DNA of 64,000 nt from Salinigranum rubrum (GTDB lineage: Archaea; Halobacteriota; Halobacteria; Halobacteriales; Haloferacaceae): positions 2,976,001 through 3,040,000 of the forward strand of contig NZ_CP026309.1 in assembly GCF_002906575.1 (NCBI RefSeq). Direction: 5' to 3'. Positions within the stretch are counted from its first letter, which is position 1. Each line of letters opens with the position of its first letter. Under the pieces are notes generated by a model, which saw only the letters and a program-made list of their open reading frames with translations, had not been told where the DNA came from and ran no database searches. Below are positions 7,703 to 16,838 of this stretch, in pieces. Both the position numbers and the translations under genes were made by a program.

Positions 7703-8851
7703 TCAGTTCGGCGGCTGTTCGACCGAGCGACGGGCCGCGTCCCGGTCGTCCTCCCCGGCGGTGCGAAGGAGTTCGACGATGCGCTCGCCCGCTCGTCCGT
7801 CGCCGAACAGGTCGGTCGCGCCGACCATCTCGTCGCGTTCGTCGCGGTAGACGGCCCGGAGCCGGTCACCGACGGTTTCGGGCGTGACGAGTTCGTTCAC
7901 CCCGGCGTCGACGGTTTCGGGGCGCTCCGTGTTCGGTCGGACCGTGAGACACGGGACCTCCAGAATCGACGCCTCCTCTTGAACCCCGCCCGAGTCCGTC
8001 ACGACGACGCGGGCGCTCGAGAGGAGTTCGAGGAAGTCGAGGTAGTCGAGCGGGTCGATCAGTGCGAGCGACCCGGAAGCGTCGAACCCGATACGGTCGA
8101 CTGCGGCCTGGGTCCGCGGGTGCGCCGGCAGGACGACCGGGAACGACACGTCGTCGAGTGCGGTGAGAACCGTCCGGAGTCGGTCGTCGTCGTCGGTGTT
8201 ACGAGCGCGGTGGACCGTCGCGGCGACGTACTCGCCGGGGGTGAGGTCGAGGCGGTCGAGGACGTCCGACTGCTCGTGGGCGACCTTGCTGTGTTCGCGG
8301 CACGCGTCGACGACGGTGTTCCCCGTCACGTGGACGTTCTCGGTGATTCCCTCCTCGGTGAGGTTCTGTGCGGCTTCCATCGTCGGTGCGAACAGGAAGT
8401 CGGCGACCCGGTCGGCGACGACCCGGTTCACTTCCTCGGGCATCTCGTCGTCGAAGCTCCGGATGCCCGCCTCGACGTGGCCGAAGTCGGCGTCGAGCTT
8501 GGACACGGCGAGCGCGGCGGAGAGGACCGCGTTCGTGTCCCCCTGGGCGAGCACGACGTCCGGCGACGTCGCTTCGACGTCGGCTTCGAGCGCGACGAGG
8601 GCCTCACCGGTCTGTTCGGCCTGGCTCCCGCTTCCGACGCCGAGCCGGACGTCGGGCTCCGGCAGGCCCAGCGTCCGGATGAAGCTCCCGCTCAACTCGG
8701 TGTCGTAGTGCTGGCCGGTGTGGACGAACCGCAGTTCCATCGAGTCCGTCTCGCGAATCGCCTTGATGACCGGTGCCATCTTGATCAGCTCCGGTCTCGT
8801 GCCGATTACGACTGTCACCAGCGACGACGCTGTGGAGGACGTAGCTCCCAT
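7703..8851 (-). CDS. wecB: UDP-N-acetylglucosamine 2-epimerase (non-hydrolysing)
   Basis: The enzyme converts UDP-GlcNAc to UDP-ManNAc. Family motifs appear in order: 'IGTRPELIKMAPVI' at the start, 'HTGQHYD', 'LAQGDTNAVLSAALA', 'HVEAGIRSFDDEMPEEVNR', 'VTGNTVVDA', 'AATVHRARN' and 'VVTDSGGVQEEA'. The last segment carries the conserved Asp-Ser-Gly-Gly of the UDP site. Length (382 aa) is normal. ATG 8851 is preferred over GTG 8854 because the TAACTAA box on the minus strand begins exactly 33 nt upstream. It is divergent from the wecC-like gene at 8959, whose enzyme would use its product, so the pair should supply UDP-ManNAcA. Confidence 0.93.
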   Translation of the reverse strand: MGATSSTASSLVTVVIGTRPELIKMAPVIKAIRETDSMELRFVHTGQHYDTELSGSFIRTLGLPEPDVRLGVGSGSQAEQTGEALVALEADVEATSPDVVLAQGDTNAVLSAALAVSKLDADFGHVEAGIRSFDDEMPEEVNRVVADRVADFLFAPTMEAAQNLTEEGITENVHVTGNTVVDACREHSKVAHEQSDVLDRLDLTPGEYVAATVHRARNTDDDDRLRTVLTALDDVSFPVVLPAHPRTQAAVDRIGFDASGSLALIDPLDYLDFLELLSSARVVVTDSGGVQEEASILEVPCLTVRPNTERPETVDAGVNELVTPETVGDRLRAVYRDERDEMVGATDLFGDGRAGERIVELLRTAGEDDRDAARRSVEQPPN

Positions 8852-8876
8852 CACCGCTTCAATGATGGGTAACGCT

Positions 8877-8890
8877 CTTAGTTAATGTTC
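8877..8890 (-). promoter_or_regulatory. Promoter of wecB
   Basis: On the minus strand this reads GAACATTAACTAAG; the TAACTAA core begins at 8884, 33 nt upstream of ATG 8851. A near-identical 13-mer, AACATTAACTAAG, occurs at 23925-23940 before the Gfo/Idh operon. Confidence 0.6.
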
Positions 8891-8958
8891 CCGTATGCGT
8901 CGTCTTCAGCGGGTTATTTACGTGCTAGATAAGTCCCTGTAGCCGTGAGCCAGAACCA

Positions 8959-10202
8959 ATGAGTAGCGTGTGCGTCCACGGCCTCGGCTACATCGGCCTC
9001 CCGACGGCAGCGATGTTGTCGAACTACGACTTCGACGTGATCGGATACGACGCCTCTTCGGAGGTCGTCGAACGACTGGACCAGGGACAGGTCGACTTCG
9101 AGGAGCCGGAGCTCCGGGCGTTCGTCGAGCGGTCGCTCGCGTCCGGTGACCTGACGGTGAGCGCCGAGGCGGTCCCCGCGGACTACCACATCATCTGCGT
9201 TCCCACGCCGTTGACCGACGAGCGGTCCGCCGACCTGGAGTACGTCCGCGCCGCGGGCCGGAACGTGGCCGAAGAGCTCCGACGGGGCGACACGGTCATC
9301 CTCGAATCGACCGTCCCCCGGGGACGACGGTCGACGTCCTCAGGCCGGTTCTGGAGGAGAGCGGGCTGACCGTCGGCGAAGGGTTTTCGCTCGCGCACTG
9401 CCCGGAGACCGTCCTCCCGGGGAACATCGTGCAGGAACTGAAGACGAACGACCGCGTCATCGGCAGCGCGAACGGCGGCGAACCCACGTCGGCGGTGCGG
9501 CTGTACGAGTCGTTCGTCGAGGGGGAGATACACACGACGGACGCGACGACGGCGGAGTTCGTCAAACTGATGCAGAACACGTTCCGGGACGTGAACATCG
9601 CGTTCGCGAACGAGGTCGCCCGGCGGTGTTACGAGGTCGGCATCGACTCCCGGGAGACGATCGAACTCGCCAACACCCACCCGCGGGTCGACGTCCTCCA
9701 GCCCGGTCCGGGAGTGGGCGGCCACTGCCTGCCCATCGACCCGTACTTCCTCGCCGACAGCTCCGAGGTCGACACGGACAGTCTCGTCCTCTTAGCGCGT
9801 GAGGTGAACGACTCGATGCGGACGCACGTCACCGACCTGCTCGAAGACGCGCTCGGCGACGTCGACGGGCGGTCCGTCGCCGTCCTCGGCGTCGCGTACA
9901 AGGGCAACGTCGGGGATATCCGCGAGAGTCCCGGCCTCGCGCTCGCCGACCATCTGACGTCGAACGGCGTCGACGTCACGCTGACCGACGCGCACGTGGA
10001 CGACGAACACCTCCGGCTCGAACCGTTCGAGGAGGCGGTGGCCGGCGCGGACGCGGCGGTCATCGTGACCGACCACGACGAGTACGTCGAACTGACCCCC
10101 TCGGACCTCGACTCGCTCGCCACCCCGGTCGTCGTCGACACCAAGGGCGTCCTCGACCGGGAGCGGTTCAGACGGGCCGGCTTCGAGGTCTACCGAGTCT
10201 GA
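8959..10202 (+). pseudogene. wecC: UDP-N-acetyl-D-mannosamine dehydrogenase, one frameshift (probably intact in reality)
   Basis: The enzyme oxidises UDP-ManNAc to UDP-ManNAcA in two NAD-dependent steps. The first frame covers the Rossmann domain (CVHGLGYIGLPTAAM) to 'TVILESTVP'. The second continues from the segment encoding 'ETVLPGNIVQELK' through 'GPGVGGHCLPIDPYFL', which has the catalytic Cys, and 'GVAYKGNVGDIRESP' to the normal C-terminus. The frames join if one C is added to the C5 run at 9315-9319, which restores VPPGTTVDVL, a standard family phrase. All catalytic parts are present. The frame break therefore looks like a consensus error or a very recent mutation. ATG 8959 is used because the earlier GTG at 8945 meets a stop. 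Confidence 0.85.
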
Positions 10203-10520
10203 CGCGCCCCACGACGTCAGCCGCGGACGGTCGCGGCCGCGTGTGTTCTCCTCTGCTCTCCGCACCGAGGGGACGCCCCTCGCTCCACTCTCCGTTCGTT
10301 CTCCCTCGCCGACCCGCTCACCCGCCGGTCGCTCGTCGCAGCGGGGGTCCGAACCCGACCGTACTGAGTCACGCCGCTGTCACGCCGCTAGTCGGGGTCG
10401 GCCGCCGCTCGACTCGCCGTTCTCCCGCCCCACCGCGCGCCGCGTCCGCTCGACAGCGGCGCGTCAGTCGCGGCCGACCGACGATGTGGACGCGTCCGAC
10501 CGGCACCGGTCGATAACTTC
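10203..10520. other. Non-coding stretch downstream of wecC
   Basis: Pyrimidine-rich in parts, particularly 10235-10330. No supported gene, RNA or repeat is seen; it leads into the promoter at 10518. Confidence 0.6.
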
Positions 10521-10534
10521 CGTATAACGAAACC
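10518..10534 (+). promoter_or_regulatory. TATA-type promoter of the leader ORF-DUF354 transcript
   Basis: TTCCGTATAACGAAACC. The TAACGAA core begins at 10525, 34 nt upstream of ATG 10559. The same sequence class is found at 17075 and, on the minus strand, at 25353. Confidence 0.6.
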
Positions 10535-10558
10535 GCCACACCGAAAGTATCCGACACG

Positions 10559-10744
10559 ATGGAACGCCTGTTACGTGCGCAGCCACCGGGGAGACCGCTG
10601 CCGAGCAGGTCCACGGTGGCACCGCACGCGGATGCGCCCGCGACCGACGGCGGACGAGCGTGGGCCGACGACGGACGCCCGAGCGGAACGAGTCCGCGGT
10701 CCGGGGTCGACCCGGGACCGAGGCGGAGGCACGAATACGAATGA
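10559..10744 (+). CDS. Leader ORF upstream of DUF354 gene (61 aa, hypothetical)
   Basis: The ORF begins MERLLRAQPPGRPLPSR, is rich in Pro, Arg, Gly and Asp, and matches no family I know. Its ATG lies at leaderless spacing from a good TATA box, and its TGA overlaps the ATG of the DUF354 gene (ATGA). The promoter position argues that ribosomes start here. Whether the peptide itself matters is unknown. Confidence 0.4.
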   Translation: MERLLRAQPPGRPLPSRSTVAPHADAPATDGGRAWADDGRPSGTSPRSGVDPGPRRRHEYE

Positions 10745-11802
10745 CAGGTGCCTCACCGGGCGTGTGGGTCGATCTGGCGAGCCCCTCGCACCCGTTCTTC
10801 TTCGCGAGCATCGTCGACGGACTCGACGGGCATCCGGTCACCACCACGGTCCGTGACAAGACCGAGACGGTGTCGCTGACCGAAGAGGTCGGGCTGGACT
10901 ACACGGTCGTCGGCAAGGACTTCGATACGGCGGCGTTGCGTCCGCTGGGGCTGCCGCTGCGGACGGTCAAACTGGCGACGCAGGCACCCGACTGCGCCGT
11001 CTCGCTCTCGGCGCGGAACGGGATGTGTACGGTCGCCTCGAAACTGCACGGTATTCGCTCGATCCACTTCACCGACAACGACATCACGACCCACCGGGAC
11101 ACGCCGGTCACCGAGGACGTGTTCAACTGGCTGCGGGCGCGCTCGGACCACCACGTCGTTCCCGCCGCGTTCGAGACGAGCGAACTGACCGACTGGGGCG
11201 CGACTCCGGAGACGATACACACGTACGACGGGTACATGGAGGACGTGTACGTCGCGGAGTTCACGCCCGACCCGACGTTCGTCGACCAACTCCCGTTCGA
11301 CGCCGACGAGTATCTCGTCGTTCGACCGGAGGCGATGACGGCCGCCTACGTCGACATCGAGCAGTCGCTCGTGCCGGCGCTGCTCGAACGCGCCCGGAAA
11401 CACGACATCGGCGTCGTCTACCTCCCGCGCAACCGGGCGAACGACGCGTCGTTCGCGAACCCGTACGACTCGGCGGAGGTGTACGTGCCCGACGAACCGC
11501 TCGACGGGCTCCAACTCGCGTGGCACGCCCGGTGTGTCATGACCGGTTCCGGAACGATGGCCCGGGAGGCGGCGGCCATGCGGAAACCCGCCGTCTCGTT
11601 CTTCCCCCACACGATGCTCTCGGTCGATCAGGAACTGGTCGAGGCGGGTCGCGTCTTCCACTCGCGCGACCCCGACGAGATTTTCGACTACGTGACCGGT
11701 CTCGACGGCGACGCGGTCGAACCCGGACTCGGGTCGGCGATGGACGTCAGAGACGAAGTCGTCGGCGTCGTCGAGGGACTCATCCCGGACGAGGGGCCGT
11801 GA
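10741..11802 (+). CDS. DUF354 family protein (GT-B-like, polysaccharide locus)
   Basis: The 353-aa protein opens 'VWVDLASPSHPFFFASIVDGL', matching the DUF354 start pattern (W-D--N-PH--FF). Later features are 'LARKHDIGVVYLPRN'-like Rossmann strands and 'RCVMTGSGTMAREAAAMRKPAVSFFPH', a GT-B style nucleotide-sugar loop resembling WecB or MurG. DUF354 proteins sit in archaeal and bacterial polysaccharide clusters and are thought to be glycosyltransferase- or epimerase-like; the reaction is not established. ATG 10741 fits the family N-terminus and the ATGA overlap with the leader ORF. The stop overlaps a GTG that opens a 31-codon ORF leading to the toroid gene. Confidence 0.8.
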   Translation: MTGASPGVWVDLASPSHPFFFASIVDGLDGHPVTTTVRDKTETVSLTEEVGLDYTVVGKDFDTAALRPLGLPLRTVKLATQAPDCAVSLSARNGMCTVASKLHGIRSIHFTDNDITTHRDTPVTEDVFNWLRARSDHHVVPAAFETSELTDWGATPETIHTYDGYMEDVYVAEFTPDPTFVDQLPFDADEYLVVRPEAMTAAYVDIEQSLVPALLERARKHDIGVVYLPRNRANDASFANPYDSAEVYVPDEPLDGLQLAWHARCVMTGSGTMAREAAAMRKPAVSFFPHTMLSVDQELVEAGRVFHSRDPDEIFDYVTGLDGDAVEPGLGSAMDVRDEVVGVVEGLIPDEGP

Positions 11803-11894
11803 CCACGACCCGTCGACCGCGGAGGGGGCGAGCCGAGAGCGGGGGGGACCCGGAGGCGAACCGTCCGCCGACCGACCACGACGACACACGATGA
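11799..11894 (+). CDS. Short bridging ORF between DUF354 and toroid genes (31 aa, hypothetical)
   Basis: GTG 11799 overlaps the TGA of the DUF354 gene (GTGA), and its own TGA overlaps ATG 11891 (ATGA). The peptide (VTTTRRPRRGRAESGG...) is basic then acidic, with no recognisable domain. This double overlap could keep ribosomes moving along the operon; chance in GC-rich spacer cannot be excluded. Confidence 0.3.
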   Translation: MTTTRRPRRGRAESGGDPEANRPPTDHDDTR

Positions 11895-13114
11895 CGAACC
11901 GAGACCGACCACCGCGGACACGAGGACACGGGACGTCGAGCGATGGCCCGACCGACGAGTTCCTGCTCGGACTGCTCGAATCGACGCTCGCGTACGCGCG
12001 GGAGCGCGACTACACGGGGTACGACTACTTCGACGGGATGAGCAGTCGGCTCCTCCGCTGGGCCCCGGTGGACAACAAGTGGGTGAACATCGCCGTCCAA
12101 GAGAGCATCAAGCGGGCGCCCGTCAACGTCCGGCCGCTGTTTCTCGTCGAGCAGCGGCAGAACTTCAAAGGGAGCGCGCTGTTCGCGATGGCGAACGCGA
12201 CCGCACACGACCTGACGGGGAACCCGCGCTACCGGGAGGAGGCGACGGCCCTGGCGGACTGGTTGCTCGAACACAGCAACGACGACTACGCCGGCTTCTG
12301 CGGGGGACACACACACGAGATGCAACTCCTCGACGAGCGCCGTCCCGCGAACACGCCGAACGTCATCCCGACGTCGTACGCCGTGAAGGCGCTTCTCAGA
12401 CTCGGCGCGGACCGGTACGTCGACGCCGCTCGGACCGCGGCGGCCTTCCTCGAAGAGGACCTCGACTACACCGAACTGGAGACGGGGGCCCGAATCAAGT
12501 ACCAGCCCCAGTACAGCGGCGAGTTCTACACGCTCAACGGGGGCGCAATCGGGGCGCGGATGCTCCTCGACCTCTACGACCGGACGGGCGAGGAACGGCT
12601 CCACGAGCAGGCGACGGCGCTGTTCGACCACCTGACGACGAAGCAACACGCCATCGGCGGGTGGACGTATCGAGACCCGCCGTCGGCGTCGCATCTCTCG
12701 ATGGACAACCACCACAACGGGTTCATCGTCGAGTCGTTCCTCCACTACCGGGAGGTCACCGGCTCGGACCGGTACGAGGAGACGCTCGACGACGCGCTCG
12801 CGTTCTACCGCGAGCGACTGTTCGACCCCAACGGGGCACCGAACTGGGACGAGGAGAGCAGCTATCCGAAGGACATCCACGCGGCGACCCAGGGGATACT
12901 CGTGTTTACGAAGGCGGGCGACCGCGAGTTCGCCCGGGAGATCATCGACTGGGTCCTCGGCGCGCTGTACGCGGGCGACGGACGGTTCTACTACCAGCGA
13001 CGTCGGTTCTACACGAAGCGGTTCACGCTGATGCGCTGGTGTCAGGCCTGGATGGCGTACGCCCTCGCCGAGCATCTTTCGACGTCCGCGGAAATTTCAG
13101 TGGCAAATAATTAA
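11891..13114 (+). CDS. Six-hairpin (alpha/alpha toroid) glycosidase-like protein, copy 1
   Basis: The 407-aa cytoplasmic protein is built of repeated helical hairpins with aromatic, acidic loops. Examples are 'YARERDYTGYDYFDGMSSRLL', 'GFCGGHTHEM', 'NVIPTSYAVKALLRL', 'MDNHHNGFIVESFLHY' and 'TLMRWCQAWMAYALAEHL'. This pattern resembles (alpha/alpha)6 toroid enzymes such as glucuronyl hydrolases, epimerases and terpenoid-cyclase-like folds. No signal peptide is present, so an internal sugar or lipid-linked intermediate may be the substrate. It shares the ARERDY-G-D--DG---SPL signature, the 'NFKGSALFA/NPKGVALFA' segment and the C-terminal R-QAWM motif with the gene at 14205. Function is not established. 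It follows DUF354 and precedes a phosphatase-fold gene. Confidence 0.7.
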   Translation: MTNRDRPPRTRGHGTSSDGPTDEFLLGLLESTLAYARERDYTGYDYFDGMSSRLLRWAPVDNKWVNIAVQESIKRAPVNVRPLFLVEQRQNFKGSALFAMANATAHDLTGNPRYREEATALADWLLEHSNDDYAGFCGGHTHEMQLLDERRPANTPNVIPTSYAVKALLRLGADRYVDAARTAAAFLEEDLDYTELETGARIKYQPQYSGEFYTLNGGAIGARMLLDLYDRTGEERLHEQATALFDHLTTKQHAIGGWTYRDPPSASHLSMDNHHNGFIVESFLHYREVTGSDRYEETLDDALAFYRERLFDPNGAPNWDEESSYPKDIHAATQGILVFTKAGDREFAREIIDWVLGALYAGDGRFYYQRRRFYTKRFTLMRWCQAWMAYALAEHLSTSAEISVANN

Positions 13115-13149
13115 TTGGGTTGAGTATACTCCCTCTAGCCGGGGGGAGT

Positions 13150-14124
13150 ATGCCGGACCTCAATGTCATACTCAACGTCATAAGGCGAGAGTGGAACGAC
13201 CCGACGTGGTGGCGACGGGTGACCGTACCGTTCGTCCTCAGACAGCTCCTCGTTCGCCCGTACTTTCGGTACGTGTACGACGACGGCGAGGGGGTCGATA
13301 TCGCGGCCGAGGACTGGGATAACCTCCTCATCCTCGACGCGTGTCGGTACGACATGTTCTCGGAGCTCAACACCGTGTCCGGGCGGCTGGAGGAACGGCG
13401 GTCGCGGGGCTCGAACACCGCGGAGTTCCTCCGCCGGAACTTCGCGGGGGAGACGTTCGGGGACATCGTGTACGTGACTGCCAACCCGCAGGTCGACATC
13501 AGGCTCGACGACCCGTTCCACGCGACCGTCTCGGTCTGGGAGACGGCCTGGGACGAGGACCTCGACACGGTTCGACCGGAGGCCGTCGTCGACGCGGCCA
13601 GGGGCACCCAGGAGCGCTACCCGAACAAGCGACTCGTCGTTCACTTCGTCCAGCCCCACTACCCGTTCATCGAGGCGGCGAGCGAGAACCGGATCGGGGC
13701 GCAGGCGGGGATGCAGCTCTCGCGCCGAATGGCGAACGACGAGACCGCCATCGCGGACCACGACCACGTGTGGGACCGACTCAAGAAGGGGGAGGTGACC
13801 CTCGACGCGGTGCGCGAGGCGTACTGGGACAACCTGGCGGTCACGCTCCCACACGTCGAGAGACTGCTCGACGACCTCGTCGGTCGGACGGTCGTGACGT
13901 CGGACCACGGGAACCTCCTCGGCGAGCGACCGAGTCCGTGCCCGCTCCCGGTGCGACTGTACGGCCACCCCGGGGGCGTGTACGCGGACGCTCTGGTCCG
14001 CGTCCCGTGGCTTGTCGTCGACGGGAACGGGCGAAAGAAGGTCACGACGGGGAGGACTACAGCCACAGACGGGACCGTCTCCTCCGACGCCGACTCCCGG
14101 CTGCGAGCGCTCGGCTACGGTTGA
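13150..14124 (+). CDS. Alkaline-phosphatase-superfamily (sulfatase-like) protein
   Basis: This 324-aa protein has the metal-binding elements of the superfamily: 'DNLLILDACRYDMF' near residue 60, 'VVHFVQPHYPFI' near 175 and 'VVTSDHGNLLGERPSP' near 255. The 'GSNTAEFLRRNF' segment probably carries a Thr or Ser nucleophile rather than the Cys of formylglycine sulfatases, so phosphate-ester or phospho-sugar chemistry is as likely as sulfate hydrolysis. The protein ends SRLRALGYG, a tail seen in three other island proteins. It is paralogous to 35154-36068. ATG 13150 follows a GGGGGAG stretch and an AT-rich TAATTAATTGG box that overlaps the end of the toroid gene. Confidence 0.78.
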   Translation: MPDLNVILNVIRREWNDPTWWRRVTVPFVLRQLLVRPYFRYVYDDGEGVDIAAEDWDNLLILDACRYDMFSELNTVSGRLEERRSRGSNTAEFLRRNFAGETFGDIVYVTANPQVDIRLDDPFHATVSVWETAWDEDLDTVRPEAVVDAARGTQERYPNKRLVVHFVQPHYPFIEAASENRIGAQAGMQLSRRMANDETAIADHDHVWDRLKKGEVTLDAVREAYWDNLAVTLPHVERLLDDLVGRTVVTSDHGNLLGERPSPCPLPVRLYGHPGGVYADALVRVPWLVVDGNGRKKVTTGRTTATDGTVSSDADSRLRALGYG

Positions 14125-14160
14125 TTCGAATCGGAGGCCGAGACGGTCTCGACGAGCGGC

Positions 14161-14181
14161 TTATACGGGCGTTAACGAAAA
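14161..14181 (+). promoter_or_regulatory. Promoter of toroid copy 2, CGGG plus TAACGAA type
   Basis: TTATACGGGCGTTAACGAAA. The TAACGAA core begins at 14173, 32 nt before GTG 14205. The box is nearly superimposable on the one at 17063. Confidence 0.6.
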
Positions 14182-14204
14182 CGCTCGGGCCGGTCGACAC
14201 GAAC

Positions 14205-15446
14205 GTGCCACCGAGCGACATCGCTCTCCAGGACGGGCAGGTCCGGCGGACCCTCGACGACGCGCTTTCGTGGGCCAGAGAACGCGACTACGCCGGCTGG
14301 GATCCGTACGACGGACTCAACAGCCCGCTGTTCTCCCCGGTCGCGCGGAACTGGTTCCTCAGACTCGTCTGCATGCACGGGGTCAACAAGTTCCCGGTCA
14401 ACCTCCGCCCGCTTCTCGGCGTTCCGAAGCAGCGCAACCCGAAGGGCGTCGCACTGTTCGCCGCGGCGTATCTCGACCGGTACGCCGTCGACGGCGACGA
14501 ATCCGACCGCGAGAACGCCGAGCGTCTGCTGGAGTGGCTCGAGCGCAATCAGTCGTCGGCGTTCGACGCTCCCTGCTGGGGGTACAACTTCGACTGGCAG
14601 AACGCCGAGAAGTTCTTCTTACCCGCGTACAAGCCCTCCATCGTCGTCACGGTGTTCGTCGGGGAGTCGTTCCTCAAGCATTACCGACTCACCGGCGACG
14701 AGGAGTCGCTGGCGACCGCACGCGACGTCTGCTCGTTCATCACGTCGGAGATCAACGAGGTCCCCGTCGACGGACACACGGCGTACGCGTACACGCCGTA
14801 CGACGACTACGTGGTGGTGAACGCCAACGCGCTCGCCGCGGGACTCCTCGCCGCCGTCGGGGCGGAGACGGGCGACGACGCGTTCGTCACGCGGGCGGAC
14901 GAACTCGTCGACCTCGTCGTCGACGTCCAAGACGAGAAGGGCGCGTGGTACTACTCGGTCCCGGGCGACGACTCGCCGCTCTCGCACGACAACTTCCACA
15001 CCGGGTTCGTCCTCGAATCGCTCTCGGAGTATCTGACCGTCCGCGACAGCGACCCCGCGGAGCGAGCGTATCAGCGCGGGCTGGATTTTTTCCGGGACAA
15101 CCTCTTCGACGCCGACGGTGCGCCCCGCTTCGAACACGACACCGCGCTCCCGCGGGACATCCACGGCGCGGCCCAGGCGATTCGAACGCTCGCGCTGGAC
15201 GGCGACCCGAAGAGCACGCGGCTCGGCCGCCGCGTCCTCTCGTGGACGCTCGAGAACATGCTCGACGACGAGGGCTACTTCTACCGCCGTCGCGGTCGGT
15301 TCTGGGACGACACGACGCCGTACATGCGGTGGAACCAGGCGTGGATGTGCTACGGGCTCGGGGCGTATCTACGGCACGTCGTCGCGGGTGAGGCGGTCTC
15401 GGAGCGGTCCGACGGGGTTCGGAGCCAGACCGCACCGCGTGGGTGA
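14205..15446 (+). CDS. Six-hairpin (alpha/alpha toroid) glycosidase-like protein, copy 2
   Basis: The 413-aa paralogue of the 11891 gene shares 'WARERDYAGWDPYDGLNSPLF', 'NPKGVALFAAAYL', 'WGYNFDWQNAEKFF', 'HDNFHTGFVLESLSEYL' and 'YMRWNQAWMCYGLGAYL'. No ATG lies in the homologous N-terminal region. GTG 14205 is chosen because a TATA box lies 32 nt upstream and homology begins soon after. Two toroid proteins flanking a phosphatase-fold protein suggest that the three act together. Substrate and reaction are unknown. A Ser/Arg-rich tail follows the conserved domain. Confidence 0.7.
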   Translation: MPPSDIALQDGQVRRTLDDALSWARERDYAGWDPYDGLNSPLFSPVARNWFLRLVCMHGVNKFPVNLRPLLGVPKQRNPKGVALFAAAYLDRYAVDGDESDRENAERLLEWLERNQSSAFDAPCWGYNFDWQNAEKFFLPAYKPSIVVTVFVGESFLKHYRLTGDEESLATARDVCSFITSEINEVPVDGHTAYAYTPYDDYVVVNANALAAGLLAAVGAETGDDAFVTRADELVDLVVDVQDEKGAWYYSVPGDDSPLSHDNFHTGFVLESLSEYLTVRDSDPAERAYQRGLDFFRDNLFDADGAPRFEHDTALPRDIHGAAQAIRTLALDGDPKSTRLGRRVLSWTLENMLDDEGYFYRRRGRFWDDTTPYMRWNQAWMCYGLGAYLRHVVAGEAVSERSDGVRSQTAPRG

Positions 15447-15477
15447 GCGAGGAGTACCGGACACTCGATTCGAGTCG

Positions 15478-15549
15478 ACGCGGGTCGGTCCTGAGAGACG
15501 GACGCGGGTCGGTCCTGAGAGACGGACGCGGGTCGGTCCTGAGAGACGG
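15478..15549. repeat. 24-bp tandem repeat, three perfect copies
   Basis: Three head-to-tail copies of a 24-base unit beginning ACGCGGGTCGGTCCTGAGAG start at 15478, 15502 and 15526. They lie between the convergent ends of the toroid and sulfatase-like genes, outside both coding regions. Confidence 0.9.
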
Positions 15550-15607
15550 ACGCGGTCCGTCGGCGGAGGCGGGAACAGCGAACGCCCGAACGAGTCGCCG
15601 CGAACCG

Positions 15608-16838
15608 CTACAACCGCTCGCTCTCGACGAGGTCGGCCGCGGCCGCCATGACCTCTCGACGGTGTTCGGTCGAGCGGTCCCACGCGTCGGCGAGCGCCGA
15701 GCAGGTCGCCCGCAGGTCGGCGAGGTCCGCCTCGACCTGCGTTCCCCCCGAACGCGGTACGTCTGCTCGCCGTCGGCCCGGCGAACGTACTTCCAGTCGG
15801 GGCCGCGAACGACCCGCTCGGGGCCGGCGAGTCGCGCCGTGACGTACGGTTCGGTGTGGTCGCGCGGGTCGAACTCCGCCGAAGTCGCCGCGTCGACCAG
15901 CAGGTCCGGCAGCGAACAGAGCGAGAAGGGCTCGGAGACCCTGTCGCGCCCGGCGTTTGCGAGGACCAGCGGGACGCGGAGCGTCTTCTCGTGGGCGTTC
16001 CCGTGACCGTACATGCCGCCCTCGCCGAACACCTCCCCGTGGTCGGCGTGGAACCCGAACACGGTGTCCTCGGTGAGTCGGTCCGAGAGGTGACCGACGA
16101 ACTCGTCGGTGTAGCGAACGGTGCTGCGATACGCTTCGGCGAGCACGTCGCTGAAGAACGAGTCGAAGGGGCCGGGACGGTCGGCGTACAGCCAGGCGTT
16201 CGCGGCGTAGACAAGCAGTTGCGACTGCGTGCGGTGGGCCGCGGGGGGAGGTACGGCATGTGCGGGTCGACGACGAACACCCAGCAGAAGTACGGCTCCG
16301 ACGCGTCCGCGAGCCACGTCTCGATGCGGTCGCTCATCGCCTCCCAGGTCATGAACATGTCCTGGCCCTGCCACCAGTTCACCATCCGATTCAGCGTGCC
16401 GCCGCGCTCGACCGTCGTTCCGACGTCCCCCGACGTCTCACTGGGGGTGTCGCCGTCCCCGTCGATGAAGTCGACGAAGTGGTCGAAGAGGTCCTCGTCG
16501 AGGAAGTACCGCGACGTCCACGGGTTCGCGGTGAACACCGCCGTCTCGTACCCTCGGCGGGACAGCCGTTCGGGAAGGGTGTCCTCGGCGGCGAAGTGCT
16601 GACCGACGAGGTCCCGTACCGAGGACGCGGTGGGGCGTGCGTGGGGGTACCGCCCCGTGAGAAACGAGGACATCGACGCGCGGGTCGCCCCGGCGTTCGC
16701 CATCGCGGTCTCGAAGGCGACACCGTCGGCTGCGAGACGGTCGAGGTTCGGTGTCAGGTTCTCGCCGTCGAGGTGCCCGCAGTGGTCTGCCCGCAGGCTG
16801 TCGGCGGTCACGAGGACGATGTTTCGTCGGTCGTCCAT
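15608..16838 (-). pseudogene. Sulfatase-like alkaline-phosphatase-superfamily protein, two frameshifts
   Basis: From ATG 16838 the frame encodes 'NIVLVTADSLRADHCG', a typical sulfatase N-terminus with metal-binding Asp, then 'GATRASMSSFLTGRYPHA' and 'VVDPHMPYLPP'. It then breaks. The next frame carries 'FGFHADHGEVFGEGGMYGHG' and 'VPLVLANAG', and the third runs to TAG at 15608. Adding one base to the G6 run at 16243-16248 and one to the C6 run at 15744-15749 gives a single protein of about 410 aa. Thr takes the place of the Cys/Ser of the sulfatase CxPxR motif, so a phosphoryl-transfer role is possible. The next gene is divergent and encodes the small RHH-like protein. Confidence 0.78.

Noticed and set aside
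8945-8960. GTG at 8945 as wecC start
   Set aside because: It runs into TGA after five codons; ATG 8959 starts directly at the Rossmann strand.
9315-9319. Programmed frameshifting in wecC
   Set aside because: No slippery heptamer or downstream structure is evident, and identical one-base deficits in six other genes favour a common technical cause.
15478-15549. 24-bp repeats considered as a CRISPR fragment
   Set aside because: Units are contiguous with no spacers, so this is a simple tandem repeat.
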